Origin: RGIG3077 sp045541475 | GTDB taxonomy: Bacteria; Bacillota; Clostridia; Oscillospirales; Ruminococcaceae | Reading direction: 5' to 3' | Length of the DNA: 64,000 nucleotides | Assembly: GCA_045541475.1 (NCBI GenBank) | Contig: JAZQJI010000008.1 | Span: 1-64,000 of the forward strand | In this document: piece by piece, positions 45,342-54,237 of the stretch | Layout: each line of letters begins with the position of its first letter | How positions within the stretch are numbered: the stretch's first letter is position 1 | Notes under the pieces: generated by a model | Databases searched by the model: none | What the model was told of the DNA's origin: nothing | What the model saw: only the letters and a program-made list of their open reading frames with translations | Program-made: the position numbers and the translations under genes

Positions 45342-45869
45342 TTATTCGTAATCGTAGCCGATTTTCATGGCTTCGATATTTTTATCGATAAGGTGAGCCT
45401 TTGAAGGCGGAACGCACTTTTCCAAACCTTTTCTTATTTCTTCAAAAGTGAAAAGGCCTGTTTCCTTGATGAGCTTGCCCATAAGGATAACGTTTGCGCT
45501 CATGTTATGTTCGGTTGCAAGCTGTGAAGCGGGAACATAGTAGCAGTCAATGTCGGTTCTTTCGCATTTTTCGTCAACCATTGTGCTGTCGATAAATGCC
45601 TTGCCGCCGGGCTTTACTGTGTTGATGAACTTATCAAAAGAAGGGATATTCATCGCAACAAGATAATCAGGTGTGGTGATAAGGGGAGAGCCGATAGGCT
45701 CATCGGAAATACATACCGAGCAGTTTGCAGCACCGCCACGCATTTCGGGACCGTATGAAGGCAGCCACGAAACTTCTTTATTTGCAATAAGTCCGGTGTA
45801 AGCAAATGCCTTTCCGCTGAACAGGATACCCTGTCCGCCGAATCCTGCAAAAAGAATTTCACTTGTCAT
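45342..45869 (-). CDS. 2-oxoacid:ferredoxin oxidoreductase, gamma subunit
   Basis: This 175-residue subunit belongs to an oxygen-sensitive complex that oxidatively decarboxylates a 2-oxoacid to its acyl-CoA and reduces ferredoxin. The gamma-domain motif FGGQGILFSGKAFAYTG is at about 9-25, and SYGPEMRGGAANCSV is also typical. It overlaps the beta gene by one base (TAATG) and is the last gene of the operon. KorC or VorC are both possible names; the substrate cannot be told from sequence. Confidence 0.92.
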   Translation of the reverse strand: MTSEILFAGFGGQGILFSGKAFAYTGLIANKEVSWLPSYGPEMRGGAANCSVCISDEPIGSPLITTPDYLVAMNIPSFDKFINTVKPGGKAFIDSTMVDEKCERTDIDCYYVPASQLATEHNMSANVILMGKLIKETGLFTFEEIRKGLEKCVPPSKAHLIDKNIEAMKIGYDYE

Positions 45870-46615
45870 TAGAATTTTACCTCCTTATCTGCATATACGC
45901 CCAAAGGATAGTAAGGAATCATCTCATCCTGCAAACGCTTGATAGCGTCTACGGGAGAAAGTCCCCAGTTTGTAGGGCAGGTTGAAAGAACTTCAACAAT
46001 TGAGAAGCCCTTTTTGTCACGCTGGTTTTCAAACGCCTTGCGGATAGCCTTTTTAGCCTCTCTGATATGGGGAACGCTGTCAACAGCAACACGCTGTGCA
46101 AGCGCAACACCATCAAGAGTGGAGAGCATTTCGCAAACTCTAACGGGGAAGCCTGCAAGTTTGGGGTCACGTCCGAAGGGCGTTGTTGTGGAAACCTGAC
46201 CGGGAAGAGTTGTAGGTGCCATCTGTCCGCCTGTCATGCCGTAAATTGTGTTGTTAACGAAAATAACAACAATGTTTTCACCTCTTGTAGCGGCGTGTAC
46301 GGTTTCGCAGGTACCAATTGCAGCAAGGTCGCCGTCGCCCTGATATGTAAATACAAACTTATCGGGCATAGCACGCTTAACGCCTGTTGCAACAGCCGGA
46401 GCTCTTCCGTGAGGAGCCTCGATCATATCGCAGTTAAAATAGTTATAAGCAAAAACGCTGCAGCCAACGGGGCATACGCCTACTGTATCGCCCTCAATGC
46501 CCATTTCGTCGATAACTTCGCAAACAAGTCTGTGGATAATGCCGTGAGTACAGCCCGGGCAGTAGTGCAGTCTGATATCGGCAAGTGATTTAGGTCTTTC
46601 AAATACAACAGCCAT
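45869..46615 (-). CDS. 2-oxoacid:ferredoxin oxidoreductase, beta (thiamine diphosphate) subunit
   Basis: This 248-residue subunit binds thiamine diphosphate. YCPGCTHGIIHRL near residue 18 and the cofactor motif GDGDLAAIGTCE...FVNNTIYGMTGGQ are characteristic. It is the short beta form used in KorB/VorA-type complexes with separate subunits. It overlaps both neighbours by one base, so alpha, beta and gamma are probably made in equal amounts. Confidence 0.94.
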   Translation of the reverse strand: MAVVFERPKSLADIRLHYCPGCTHGIIHRLVCEVIDEMGIEGDTVGVCPVGCSVFAYNYFNCDMIEAPHGRAPAVATGVKRAMPDKFVFTYQGDGDLAAIGTCETVHAATRGENIVVIFVNNTIYGMTGGQMAPTTLPGQVSTTTPFGRDPKLAGFPVRVCEMLSTLDGVALAQRVAVDSVPHIREAKKAIRKAFENQRDKKGFSIVEVLSTCPTNWGLSPVDAIKRLQDEMIPYYPLGVYADKEVKF

Positions 46616-47670
46616 TACTCAATACCTCCAAGCTTTTTGATTTCGCTTAAAACTTCAGCAGGGGTGGGAATTACGCCGCCTGTTCTGCCGAAGAATTTAA
46701 CATCCTTCTTGCACTCAACAGCAAGTTTAACATCGTCAACCATCTGACCGGTGCTCATTTCAACACAAAGGATAGCCTTTGCGTTTTCGGTTGTGTTCTT
46801 GATGATTTCCGAAGGGAACGGCCAGAGTGTCTTAGGTCTGATAAGGCCTGCCTTGATGCCTTCTGCTCTTGCAAGATTTACTGCGGATTTGCACACTCTT
46901 GCGGTTGCGCCGTATGCGGTGATAATGTAGTCTGCATCATCAGTGAGATAGCATTCAGCATCGGGCAAAGTTGCCTTGATTTCGTCGTATTTCTTGTATC
47001 TTTCAACAACGGTATTTTCAAGGTCGGTAGCTTCTATGTAAAGCGAGTTGATAATGTTGTGCTTGCGCTCGTTCTTGTGACCGTTTGCAGCCCAAGGCTT
47101 TTCAACGGGCTCACTCTGAGCTTCAGGGAACACAACGGGCTCCATCATCTGACCGAGCAAACCATCGGAAAGAAGCATAGCGGGCATTCTGTACTTATCA
47201 GCCATATCAAATGCGTAGCCGATCATGTCAACTACTTCCTGAACGGAAGAAGGTGCAAAAACAAGCACATGGAAGTCGCCGTGGCCAAGTCCCTTTGTTG
47301 CCTGCCAGTAGTCTGCCTGAGAGGGCTGAATACCGCCCAAGCCGGGGCCGCCGCGCTGAACGTTTACAATAACGCAGGGCAAATCGCTGCCTGCGATGTA
47401 TGAAATACCTTCTGATTTAAGGCTTATTCCGGGTGAAGATGAAGATGTCATAACTCTCACGCCGGTAGAAGCTGCGCCCAGTACCATGTTGATTGCAGCA
47501 ATTTCAGACTCTGCCTGCAAAAATACGCCGCCTGCATTGTTCATGCGCTTTGCCATATATTCGGAAAGCTCGGTCTGGGGTGTAATGGGGTAACCGAAGA
47601 AGCACTTACAGCCGCATCTGATTGCAGCTTCAGCCAAAGCCTCGTTACCCTTCATAAGTTTCTTTTCCAA
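46615..47670 (-). CDS. 2-oxoacid:ferredoxin oxidoreductase, alpha subunit (VorB/KorA-like)
   Basis: This 351-residue subunit holds the pyrimidine-binding and transketolase C-terminal-like domains. GCKCFFGYPITPQTELSEY is near residue 18, and QRGGPGLGGIQPSQADYWQA is near 125. The start is TTG at 47670, with AAGGAG about 12 bases upstream; the next ATG is too far from a ribosome site. It most resembles VorB (branched-chain 2-oxoacid) or KorA (2-oxoglutarate) types. Confidence 0.93.
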   Translation of the reverse strand: MEKKLMKGNEALAEAAIRCGCKCFFGYPITPQTELSEYMAKRMNNAGGVFLQAESEIAAINMVLGAASTGVRVMTSSSSPGISLKSEGISYIAGSDLPCVIVNVQRGGPGLGGIQPSQADYWQATKGLGHGDFHVLVFAPSSVQEVVDMIGYAFDMADKYRMPAMLLSDGLLGQMMEPVVFPEAQSEPVEKPWAANGHKNERKHNIINSLYIEATDLENTVVERYKKYDEIKATLPDAECYLTDDADYIITAYGATARVCKSAVNLARAEGIKAGLIRPKTLWPFPSEIIKNTTENAKAILCVEMSTGQMVDDVKLAVECKKDVKFFGRTGGVIPTPAEVLSEIKKLGGIE

Positions 47671-47750
47671 GTTAAATCAACACTCCTTCTTGATTGATTG
47701 TTCTGATTGATTTTATAAAGTATATGCAAATTTATTTTTGCGATAAAGCT

Positions 47751-47957
47751 TTACTTTTCAATTCTGATAGCACATTCGGGGCACATCATTGCACACATTG
47801 CGCAGCCTATGCAAGCGTCCTGGTCGGTACACTCAGCGGTAAAATGTCCCAAACGGTTTCTTTTCTCTTTCTGAATAGCCACGATTTTTTTAGGACAGGC
47901 AGTTGTGCACAGTCCGCAGCCTTCGCACTTTTCAAAAAGTACCTCCATTTTTGCCAT
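47751..47957 (-). CDS. 4Fe-4S ferredoxin subunit of the oxidoreductase (KorD/VorD-like)
   Basis: This 68-residue protein has two CxxCxxCxxxC clusters (CEGCGLCTTACP and CIGCAMCAMMCP) and passes electrons from the thiamine subunit to ferredoxin. The frame is open 26 codons upstream, but the ATG at 47957 follows GAAAGGAG and gives the usual length. It is the first gene of the Kor-type group, about 80 bases before the alpha subunit. Confidence 0.92.
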   Translation of the reverse strand: MAKMEVLFEKCEGCGLCTTACPKKIVAIQKEKRNRLGHFTAECTDQDACIGCAMCAMMCPECAIRIEK

Positions 47958-48024
47958 AGCGGTGATTCTCCTTTCCGTTAAAATTGCCTTCTTTGGAATA
48001 ATCATTCCTCGGAGAATAATATAT

Positions 48025-48077
48025 AAAAACCGCACGTTCCGTATATTGATATATCAGATATACCAAGTGCGGTTTTT
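48025..48077 (-). terminator. Terminator between the LRR gene and the oxidoreductase genes
   Basis: The stem AAAAACCGCAC/GTGCGGTTTTT (48025-48035 with 48067-48077) has further AT pairs inside. On the minus strand it follows the LRR gene. No clear promoter lies between it and the ferredoxin gene, so partial read-through may feed the oxidoreductase genes. Confidence 0.7.
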
Positions 48078-48094
48078 GTATTAATGTTAAAATA

Positions 48095-49357
48095 TTATCT
48101 GTTGCAGTATTTGCACTTGCCGAAAATATTAGTCGATTTTCCGCAGATAGCGCAGTTCTTTGCGTTTGTCCATCTGCCTTCACGCTTTGCCCAGGTGGTA
48201 TCTTTAAAGCACTTGTAGCAAGATTTGGGGGCATCAACCTTTTCAATGCGGGTAAGACCTTCAAAAGCTTTTTCGTCAACTTCAATTATAGTTTGCGGCA
48301 AGCCAACTCTTATCAGGTTAACACAGCCTGAATAAGCGTTTGCTTCAATTGTTTGCACGCCCTCGGGCAGATTGATTTCGGATAAAGAGATACAATCGCG
48401 GAAAGCACCCTGTCTGATTTTTTTGATTGACTTAGGCAGATTGATTTTTTCAAGTTCGCCGCAAGCCTTAAATGCGTTTTCGCCGATTTCTCTCACGCAT
48501 GATGGCAGTGTGATTTCCTTTAAAGATGTACAGCCAAAATATGAATCGGCACCAACGGAATAATATTGAACGGTTTCGGGCACGGTAAAGCTTTCAAGTG
48601 CGGAGCATCCGCCGACAAAATCAATACCGATGGAGCGGACGGATTTGGGTATTGTAAGGCCCTTAATTCCGTCGCAGTTGAAAAACGCATCTTTTTCAAT
48701 TGTTTCCAAGCCTTCGGGCAGGTTGATTTCCTTTAGTGAAGCGCAGCCGCGCAAACCGCCCTTTTCGATTGCGGTAAGTGTTGAAGGCAGAGAAAGGCTT
48801 TCTATACTTCTGCACTTGCAGAATGCGTAAACGCCGATTGTTGTTACGCCTTCTTCAATTACAACGTTTTTAAGTCTGATACAGTCGTGGAATGAGTTAT
48901 CGCCGACTTTTTTTACTGTACCGGGAATTGTTACGTCAACAAGACCGCAGCCCATAAACGCGCTGTTTCTGATTTTTTTTGTGCCGTAAGGTATGTTTAT
49001 GTAGGTAAGCGAGCGGCAGTTGTTGAATGCATTTGCGTTAAAAACCTTTACGGAAGGCGGTACAACAACCTCAACAATGCGAGTGTTGCCTGCAAATGCG
49101 TTTTCGCCGATTTCCTCAATTCCATCGGGAATAACGATTTTTACGCTTGAGCCTGTGTACTTTGTAAGAATGTTATCTTCAATAACAAACTCGTTCTGTT
49201 CTTCTTCGGTGGGGTGTGTGCCGGATTCTGCATAAAGTGATATTGCTTTTGATACGACAAAGGCTTCTCCGCATTTCGGGCAGATAGCCGCGTCCTTGGC
49301 AGCGTCAGCTTCAATAAGCTCGCCGCAGACTGTACAAATCGCTTTTACCGGTGCCAT
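48095..49357 (-). CDS. Cytoplasmic BspA-type leucine-rich-repeat protein with terminal zinc ribbons
   Basis: This 420-residue protein has about thirteen LRR_5 repeats of the kind LxxIxLPxxVxxIGxxAFxxCxxL (about 70-375). Unlike the usual BspA proteins it has no signal peptide. It begins with a CTVCGELIEAD...CPKCGEAF zinc ribbon (about 8-32) and ends with CAICGK...CKYCNR. This layout points to an intracellular scaffold or binding protein. The start at 49357 has GGAGG upstream; the longer open frame overlaps the ATPase gene. It lies 24 bases after the ParA-like gene and shares its promoter. Confidence 0.82.
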   Translation of the reverse strand: MAPVKAICTVCGELIEADAAKDAAICPKCGEAFVVSKAISLYAESGTHPTEEEQNEFVIEDNILTKYTGSSVKIVIPDGIEEIGENAFAGNTRIVEVVVPPSVKVFNANAFNNCRSLTYINIPYGTKKIRNSAFMGCGLVDVTIPGTVKKVGDNSFHDCIRLKNVVIEEGVTTIGVYAFCKCRSIESLSLPSTLTAIEKGGLRGCASLKEINLPEGLETIEKDAFFNCDGIKGLTIPKSVRSIGIDFVGGCSALESFTVPETVQYYSVGADSYFGCTSLKEITLPSCVREIGENAFKACGELEKINLPKSIKKIRQGAFRDCISLSEINLPEGVQTIEANAYSGCVNLIRVGLPQTIIEVDEKAFEGLTRIEKVDAPKSCYKCFKDTTWAKREGRWTNAKNCAICGKSTNIFGKCKYCNR

Positions 49358-49380
49358 TTGCTTTTTTCCTCCGTTAATTG

Positions 49381-50043
49381 TTATTTTTCCCAGCAAGGCT
49401 TCACGAACACGCTTACGGGAAAGTAGTTTTCCGCACCTTCAATTTTGCCCAAACTTTCATCGGCTGCCGTATATTTAACGGGCAAGCCGCTTAAATCGCA
49501 CAAGGTTTTCGCGTAATCAAAGGAATTGCGGATTGTTTCGGCGGTAGTTTCACTGCCGAGGTTTGAATTGTTTACGATACCTGTGTGCCGCAGTCTTGAA
49601 GCTGCTTCAATGGATTTCAGCATGGAATACGAATCCATTGGGTCTTCCATAAGATAGCGGTATTTATTAATGACATAAAGCATGTCATAATCGCCGTTTT
49701 CAAGCTGTGATGAAAACCTGCCCAATGCAAATGCACCCGAATCATCTCCGCCGACATCTACAATAAGGTACTCGTCATCATCTATATCAAGCAAATCAAA
49801 ATTAATTGTGGGAATATCAACATTTGTGTTGGCAAATTGCGGCGCAATAAGCCTTATGCCGTTTTGTGCAAAAATTTGCGAAAAATCGGCAGTGCGAAAG
49901 TAAGGGTTTACTATATCAAAATCGGCAACAACAACCTTTTTGCCGAGAGTGTTTGCAAGATAAAGGGCGTAATTGGTGGAAAAATTGGTTTTTCCGCAAC
50001 CGTAATGCCCTGTAATTATTGTAATGCGTTTAATGTTTTCCAT
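49381..50043 (-). CDS. ParA/CobQ-like P-loop ATPase
   Basis: This 220-residue protein has a deviant-type Walker A, GHYGCGKTNFS (about 12-22). VVVADFDIVNPYFRTADF and a LIVDVGGDDSGA switch region fit the SIMIBI class (MinD/ParA/CobQ). It has no partner ParB or centromere-like repeat nearby, so chromosome partition is unlikely. Similar ATPases occur beside 2-oxoacid oxidoreductase genes in Clostridia as I recall, perhaps for cofactor or complex assembly, but this is inference. Confidence 0.82.
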   Translation of the reverse strand: MENIKRITIITGHYGCGKTNFSTNYALYLANTLGKKVVVADFDIVNPYFRTADFSQIFAQNGIRLIAPQFANTNVDIPTINFDLLDIDDDEYLIVDVGGDDSGAFALGRFSSQLENGDYDMLYVINKYRYLMEDPMDSYSMLKSIEAASRLRHTGIVNNSNLGSETTAETIRNSFDYAKTLCDLSGLPVKYTAADESLGKIEGAENYFPVSVFVKPCWEK

Positions 50044-50073
50044 TTTTCCTCCGGATATTCTAACTCATATTCG

Positions 50074-50102
50074 AGTATAGCACAAAAAGTCGGATATTGC
50101 AA
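50074..50102 (-). promoter_or_regulatory. Promoter of the ParA-like/LRR (and possibly oxidoreductase) genes
   Basis: On the minus strand, TTGCAA (50102-50097) and TATACT (50079-50074) are 17 bases apart, about 30 bases before the ATPase start codon. Confidence 0.72.
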
Positions 50103-50147
50103 CAATTTTGCGAAAATTCATAATTAGTTAAAATTTTTTGCAAGCTG

Positions 50148-50176
50148 TTGCAACACAGCAAAAATTGTGATATTAT
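50148..50176 (+). promoter_or_regulatory. Promoter of the HD-hydrolase/glycosyltransferase operon
   Basis: TTGCAA (50148-50153) and TATTAT (50171-50176) are 17 bases apart, 36 bases before the ATG. It is divergent from the ParA-like gene. Confidence 0.7.
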
Positions 50177-50211
50177 ACTATATATAATATGTATAAATAG
50201 GGGAGATAGAA

Positions 50212-50814
50212 ATGAACGTAAGAGATGAGTTTGTTAAAATATATAACGATAATATAGCAAGGCAGGGGGCAAGCCGTCTGCTTGAGTATTTATGTTCGGA
50301 CGCAAGCGATTTTTTTGATGCGCCCTGTTCCACACGTTTTCACGGTTCCTACGATGGCGGCCTTGTTGAACACAGCGTTAACGTTTACCATTGTCTAAAG
50401 GCGTATCTTGAAAGAGAACGCTGCAAGACTTTGTATAACATGAATTATACCGATGAAACGATAGCGCTTGTTTCTCTTTTGCACGATGTTTGCAAAATCA
50501 ACACCTACAAGCGTTCTACAAGAAATGTAAAGGGTGCCGACGGTGTGTGGCGCAGTGTTCCTTCGTATGAATTTGAAGACACTTTGCCTTACGGTCACGG
50601 CGAAAAATCTGTTTACATAATTTCGGGGTTTATGCGTCTTTCCCGAGAGGAAGCCTTTGCAATACGCTATCACATGGGATTTTCCGGCATAGAGGATAAA
50701 CGTGCCATTGGCGATGCGTTTGAAATGTTCCCCTTGGCGTTTGCGCTTTCCGTTGCCGATATGGAAGCTACTTATTATCTTGAAGGCAAAAACAAACCCG
50801 AAAACAATAACTGA
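50212..50814 (+). CDS. HD-domain phosphohydrolase
   Basis: This 200-residue protein has the HD signature: GGLVEHSVNVYHC (first His) and LLHDVCKINTY (His-Asp pair), followed by YGHGEKSVYI and IRYHMGF, which supply further metal-binding histidines. Such proteins usually act on nucleotides or nucleic-acid ends. GGGGAG lies before the ATG. A second, different HD protein follows after 23 bases. The exact substrate is unknown. Confidence 0.83.
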   Translation: MNVRDEFVKIYNDNIARQGASRLLEYLCSDASDFFDAPCSTRFHGSYDGGLVEHSVNVYHCLKAYLERERCKTLYNMNYTDETIALVSLLHDVCKINTYKRSTRNVKGADGVWRSVPSYEFEDTLPYGHGEKSVYIISGFMRLSREEAFAIRYHMGFSGIEDKRAIGDAFEMFPLAFALSVADMEATYYLEGKNKPENNN

Positions 50815-50837
50815 TATTTTAGAGGTATATAAAAGCC

Positions 50838-51419
50838 ATGTCCTACCATTTTTTTGCAATGATGTCCCGCATGAAGTATATTCACCGCTGGGGATTGATG
50901 AGAAATACAGAAACCGAAAATTTAAGCGAGCATTGCCTTGAAGTTGCCATGCTTGCCCATGCACTTGCAATTATAAAAAACAAAAGGCTTAATGGCAACG
51001 CAAACGCTGAAAGAGCGGCGATTTTAGGTCTTTTTCACGATGCAACAGAAATTATTACGGGTGATTTGCCCACGCCGATAAAGTATTTTAACACCGATTT
51101 GCGTCAGGCTTATGCCAAAGCTGAGGAAACCGCACAGCATAAACTTTTGGATATGCTGCCCGATTATATGCGTGATGAATACACACCGCTTATTTCTGCT
51201 TGTGATGATGATGCAGAGCTGCGGAAAATAGTAAAGGCGGCGGATAAAATTTCGGCGCTGATAAAATGCACAAGCGAGTGTGCTTTGGGTAACCGTGATT
51301 TTGAAAAGGCTGAAAGTTCAACACGCAGAATTATAGCGGAGCTGAATATGCCCGAGGTTGATATTTTTATGGAGGAGTTTATGCCCTCGTTTAATCTTAC
51401 CATTGACGAGCAGGCGTGA
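50838..51419 (+). CDS. YfbR-like 5'-deoxynucleotidase (HD family)
   Basis: This 193-residue protein matches YfbR, which removes phosphate from deoxynucleoside 5'-monophosphates. The N-terminus runs FFAMMSRMKYIHRWGLMRNT. The metal-binding residues are in SEHCLEVAMLAH and LGLFHDATEIITGDLPTPIK, and a later Asp is in KAADKISAL. The length is normal. Confidence 0.9.
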   Translation: MSYHFFAMMSRMKYIHRWGLMRNTETENLSEHCLEVAMLAHALAIIKNKRLNGNANAERAAILGLFHDATEIITGDLPTPIKYFNTDLRQAYAKAEETAQHKLLDMLPDYMRDEYTPLISACDDDAELRKIVKAADKISALIKCTSECALGNRDFEKAESSTRRIIAELNMPEVDIFMEEFMPSFNLTIDEQA

Positions 51420-51431
51420 TTTTATAAAGTA

Positions 51432-53285
51432 ATGAGCAAAATTCAAACCCATTCAAAAAAATACAAAATCATTTGCAGTGTTCTGCTTGCTGTTATGATT
51501 ATTGTTCAGTTGGGCATAATCACGTTTTACATGGCGGAAAAAAAGGTCGGCTACCACATGGATGAGCTTTGGTCGTACGGCTTGTCAAATTCTTATTATC
51601 ATCCTCACCTTTATGCAAGAGAAGAGGTTGCGCAATGGGACACGCACAACGAGTGGCACGATGAGGATTTTTTCAAAAACTATCTCTCCGTGGGTAATGA
51701 TGAAAGGTTTGAATACGGTTCGGTTTACTACAACCAAAAAAATGATGTTCATCCACCGCTTTATTACTATATTCTGCATACGATATGCTCGTTTTTCCCG
51801 GATAGTTTTTCGCCATGGTACGCTTTTGCCATTAACGCTGTTTCGTTTATTGTTTCGCAGATATTTTTATACCTGTGCGTGCTTAAAATATCAAAAAGTG
51901 AAATTTTAGCGTTGGCGGTGTGTGCAATGTGGGGCTTTTCTACAGGGGCAATAACCTGCCATATATATCTGCGTATGTATGCAATGCTGATGGCGCTGAC
52001 GTTGGTTTATACATATTTAAATTTAAAAATGCTTTATGATGGATTTTCTGCAAAAAGACTTGCTGCACTGTGTGTAATAACATATCTCGGCAGTCTTACG
52101 CAGTATTTCTTCATCATTTATGCAGGCGCAATGGCGGCGTGCTTGTGCATATACTATTTAATGAAGAAAAAATTTAAACAGCTTTTTGCCTATGGCGGAT
52201 TTTTGCTTTTGTCCGTGGGGCTCGCTGTGGTTTCTTTCCCCGTTATGATAACGCATATCCTGATGGATAATGATATTATGGGCCTTCACGCAACGTTTAC
52301 CCAACACAAAACTTTTGCTTTGCAAATGCACTTTATAATAAGGTATATGGTAGATGAGATTACAGGAATTGACATGACGCTGATAAAATCTCCGATACTT
52401 AGTTATTTGCTGTGTGTTTTGGTTGGCATTGCTGCAATCGGTTTGCCGCTTGGTTTTTTGTTCCGCAACGAAACATGGTTTAAAGCATTTTTGCTGAATA
52501 TCAAAAAGGGAGCGATATCGGCAGTTAAGTTTGTGCGTTCAAAAATCGGTTTTTCGGTTGCTGTTTTGTTGATGCTGGCAATATCGGCTTCATCAATTTT
52601 TGTAATAAACGCACTCGTTTCTCCAATTGCTTTGATGAAAGAAAAAAGCTCGCACTATTCGGTGCAGGTTTATCCGTTGGTGATAGCAGTTGTTATGTGC
52701 GCTGTATTTATGTTTTTACGCTCAATTCCAAACAAGCTTTCAAAGTCGTGCACCCCTGTTGCACTTGCCGTGTGCGTTGGCTGCGTTTTGGGCAGTAGGT
52801 TTGGCTGTGAGGTAAATTATCTGTTTGACGATAATTTTGAAGGCTTGTTGCAAACAAGGCTGGGCGACCTTTCCGAAAACTGTGATATCATCTTGCTGGT
52901 TGATGGCAGCAGTACAATACATTATTATCCTTATGAGCTGTATAATGCCGATTCTTTATTTGCCGCAACAACTGATGCTTTTGAAGATTGCGCGGTTGAG
53001 TATGATAAAGCAGGAGCGGACGGAAACGATGTGTATCTTGTGCTTGATGAGGATAGCATGCTTAGGTATATTTATACCGATCAGCGTAACGATCTGATTG
53101 TTCATCAGGCCAACTCTTCGGGTTCTGATGAAGAGGTTGAGCAATCTGTGGAAACACTTGAAAATCTTTACAAAGATAATAAGGTTATCGACTTTTTTGA
53201 AGAAAACACAAGATTTGAAAATGTTGAATATATCGGCTCAAGAAGAGTGTTTGGATATATTAACTATGTTTACAAGCTTAGTTGA
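51432..53285 (+). CDS. GT-C type membrane glycosyltransferase (family 39-like)
   Basis: This 617-residue protein has about eleven transmembrane helices. The short loop after the first helix holds HMDELWSYGLSNS (D44, E45), the acidic pair expected at the catalytic site of GT-C enzymes that use lipid-linked sugars. HPPLYYYILHT is also typical. The C-terminal part (about 460-617) is hydrophilic and probably extracellular. It follows the YfbR-like gene by 12 bases. Acceptor and sugar are unknown; the wall polymer is a plausible target. Confidence 0.8.
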   Translation: MSKIQTHSKKYKIICSVLLAVMIIVQLGIITFYMAEKKVGYHMDELWSYGLSNSYYHPHLYAREEVAQWDTHNEWHDEDFFKNYLSVGNDERFEYGSVYYNQKNDVHPPLYYYILHTICSFFPDSFSPWYAFAINAVSFIVSQIFLYLCVLKISKSEILALAVCAMWGFSTGAITCHIYLRMYAMLMALTLVYTYLNLKMLYDGFSAKRLAALCVITYLGSLTQYFFIIYAGAMAACLCIYYLMKKKFKQLFAYGGFLLLSVGLAVVSFPVMITHILMDNDIMGLHATFTQHKTFALQMHFIIRYMVDEITGIDMTLIKSPILSYLLCVLVGIAAIGLPLGFLFRNETWFKAFLLNIKKGAISAVKFVRSKIGFSVAVLLMLAISASSIFVINALVSPIALMKEKSSHYSVQVYPLVIAVVMCAVFMFLRSIPNKLSKSCTPVALAVCVGCVLGSRFGCEVNYLFDDNFEGLLQTRLGDLSENCDIILLVDGSSTIHYYPYELYNADSLFAATTDAFEDCAVEYDKAGADGNDVYLVLDEDSMLRYIYTDQRNDLIVHQANSSGSDEEVEQSVETLENLYKDNKVIDFFEENTRFENVEYIGSRRVFGYINYVYKLS

Positions 53286-53286
53286 G

Positions 53287-53332
53287 TGGCGGTTTTGCGT
53301 GATGTTAACGGCATTTTGCGCAAAATCCGCCA
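53287..53332 (+). terminator. Hairpin after the GT-C gene, possible terminator
   Basis: A stem TGGCGGTTTTGCG pairs with CGCAAAATCCGCCA (53287-53299 with 53319-53332), with one bulged base. It starts two bases after the stop codon. No U-run follows, so termination is uncertain. Confidence 0.45.
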
Positions 53333-53422
53333 TTGCAGACGTCTGCATTTGTAAAAAACGCCAAACATTGTTTTGGTTAACAAAAAATTTACAAATATTT
53401 ATTTTTTGAAACACAAAAAAGG

Positions 53423-53451
53423 TTGCATTCGGCGAAAAAGTATGTTACAAT
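53423..53451 (+). promoter_or_regulatory. Promoter of the S10-spc ribosomal protein operon
   Basis: TTGCAT (53423-53428) and TACAAT (53446-53451) are 17 bases apart, leaving a leader of about 360 bases before rpsJ. A second, weaker site with TATAAT at 53751-53756 and a poor -35 lies closer to the gene. Confidence 0.65.
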
Positions 53452-53457
53452 AGCTGA

Positions 53458-53698
53458 GCGTGACTGCAACAGATATGCGATGAAGCGGAAGGTTGCCGGC
53501 GGTTTGCCGGGTAATTTCTGTGGAGTATGTCCGATTTTAAACCGGGCGGAAGTAATACCGAACACAGTATGTGATTGATGCGCAAGGCAGGCGTTTTGTG
53601 CCCCAACGGGCAGATTATGTATGCGCGTGCGTGTGAGTTATTGTGTGTTGTCGTGTTCTTGCCAAACTCGGAAAGCTAAAGCTTTTTCGGGTTTTTGT
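53458..53698 (+). promoter_or_regulatory. Structured leader of the S10 operon ending in an attenuator-like terminator
   Basis: The leader is G-rich, with short inverted repeats such as CCGGCGGTTTGCCGG and CTGTG (53518-53522) facing CACAG (53563-53567). It ends in a terminator-like stem (about 53666-53693, AACTCGGAAAGCT with AGCTTTTTCGGGTT) followed by TTTTTG. A further CACACG-GAAG-CGTGTG hairpin lies at 53717-53732. Regulation by a ribosomal protein such as L4 or S10 is plausible, but I cannot match it to a known leader family. Confidence 0.5.
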
Positions 53699-53816
53699 TA
53701 TGTAGAAATCACGATACACACGGAAGCGTGTGAATTATAATCCGTTACATTATAATAGATTAAAGTATTACCGTGCCCCCAAGCAAAAAATACTAATTAA
53801 TATGGAGGCGATTTAA

Positions 53817-54131
53817 GTGGCAGTCAATGAAAAAATCAGAATCAAGATCAAGGGTTATGAACATTCGATAGTTGATGCTTCAGCAGCAAAGATTGTCGAG
53901 GCTGCAAAGCGCAGCGGTGCAAGAGTTTCGGGTCCTATCCCGCTTCCCACCGATAAGGAGATTGTAACAATCCTCCGCGCTGTACACAAGTACAAAGACA
54001 GCCGTGAGCAGTTTGAATTGCGCACACACAAAAGACTCATCGACGTTATCAGACCCACAGCGAAGACAACAGAAGCTCTTCAGAATCTTGAGATCCCCGC
54101 AGGCGTTGAAATTGTAATGGAAGTTAAGTAA
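53817..54131 (+). CDS. rpsJ: 30S ribosomal protein S10
   Basis: This 104-residue protein is in the 30S head and is also the transcription factor NusE. IRIKIKGYEHSIVDASAAKIVEAA and the tRNA-site loop LPTDKEIVTILRAVHKYKDSREQFE are conserved (only parts shown). The start is GTG with TGGAGG upstream. It is the first gene of the S10 operon. Confidence 0.97.
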   Translation: MAVNEKIRIKIKGYEHSIVDASAAKIVEAAKRSGARVSGPIPLPTDKEIVTILRAVHKYKDSREQFELRTHKRLIDVIRPTAKTTEALQNLEIPAGVEIVMEVK

Positions 54132-54237
54132 ACCTTAACGCAAATTTCAAAACGGCAAAAGTCAGCCGCTTAAAAAAGGAAAGCTGAAACTCTGCCGAAA
54201 GCAAATTTAAAACTACAATTTCAAAGACCACGGTCAT

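Noticed and set aside
49381..50043. Chromosome partition ParA.
   Set aside because: There is no parB, no parS-like repeats and no origin features nearby; the context is metabolic.
53458..53732. A tRNA or small RNA gene before rpsJ.
   Set aside because: The hairpins do not form a cloverleaf and no known small RNA is recognised; a leader is the simpler reading.
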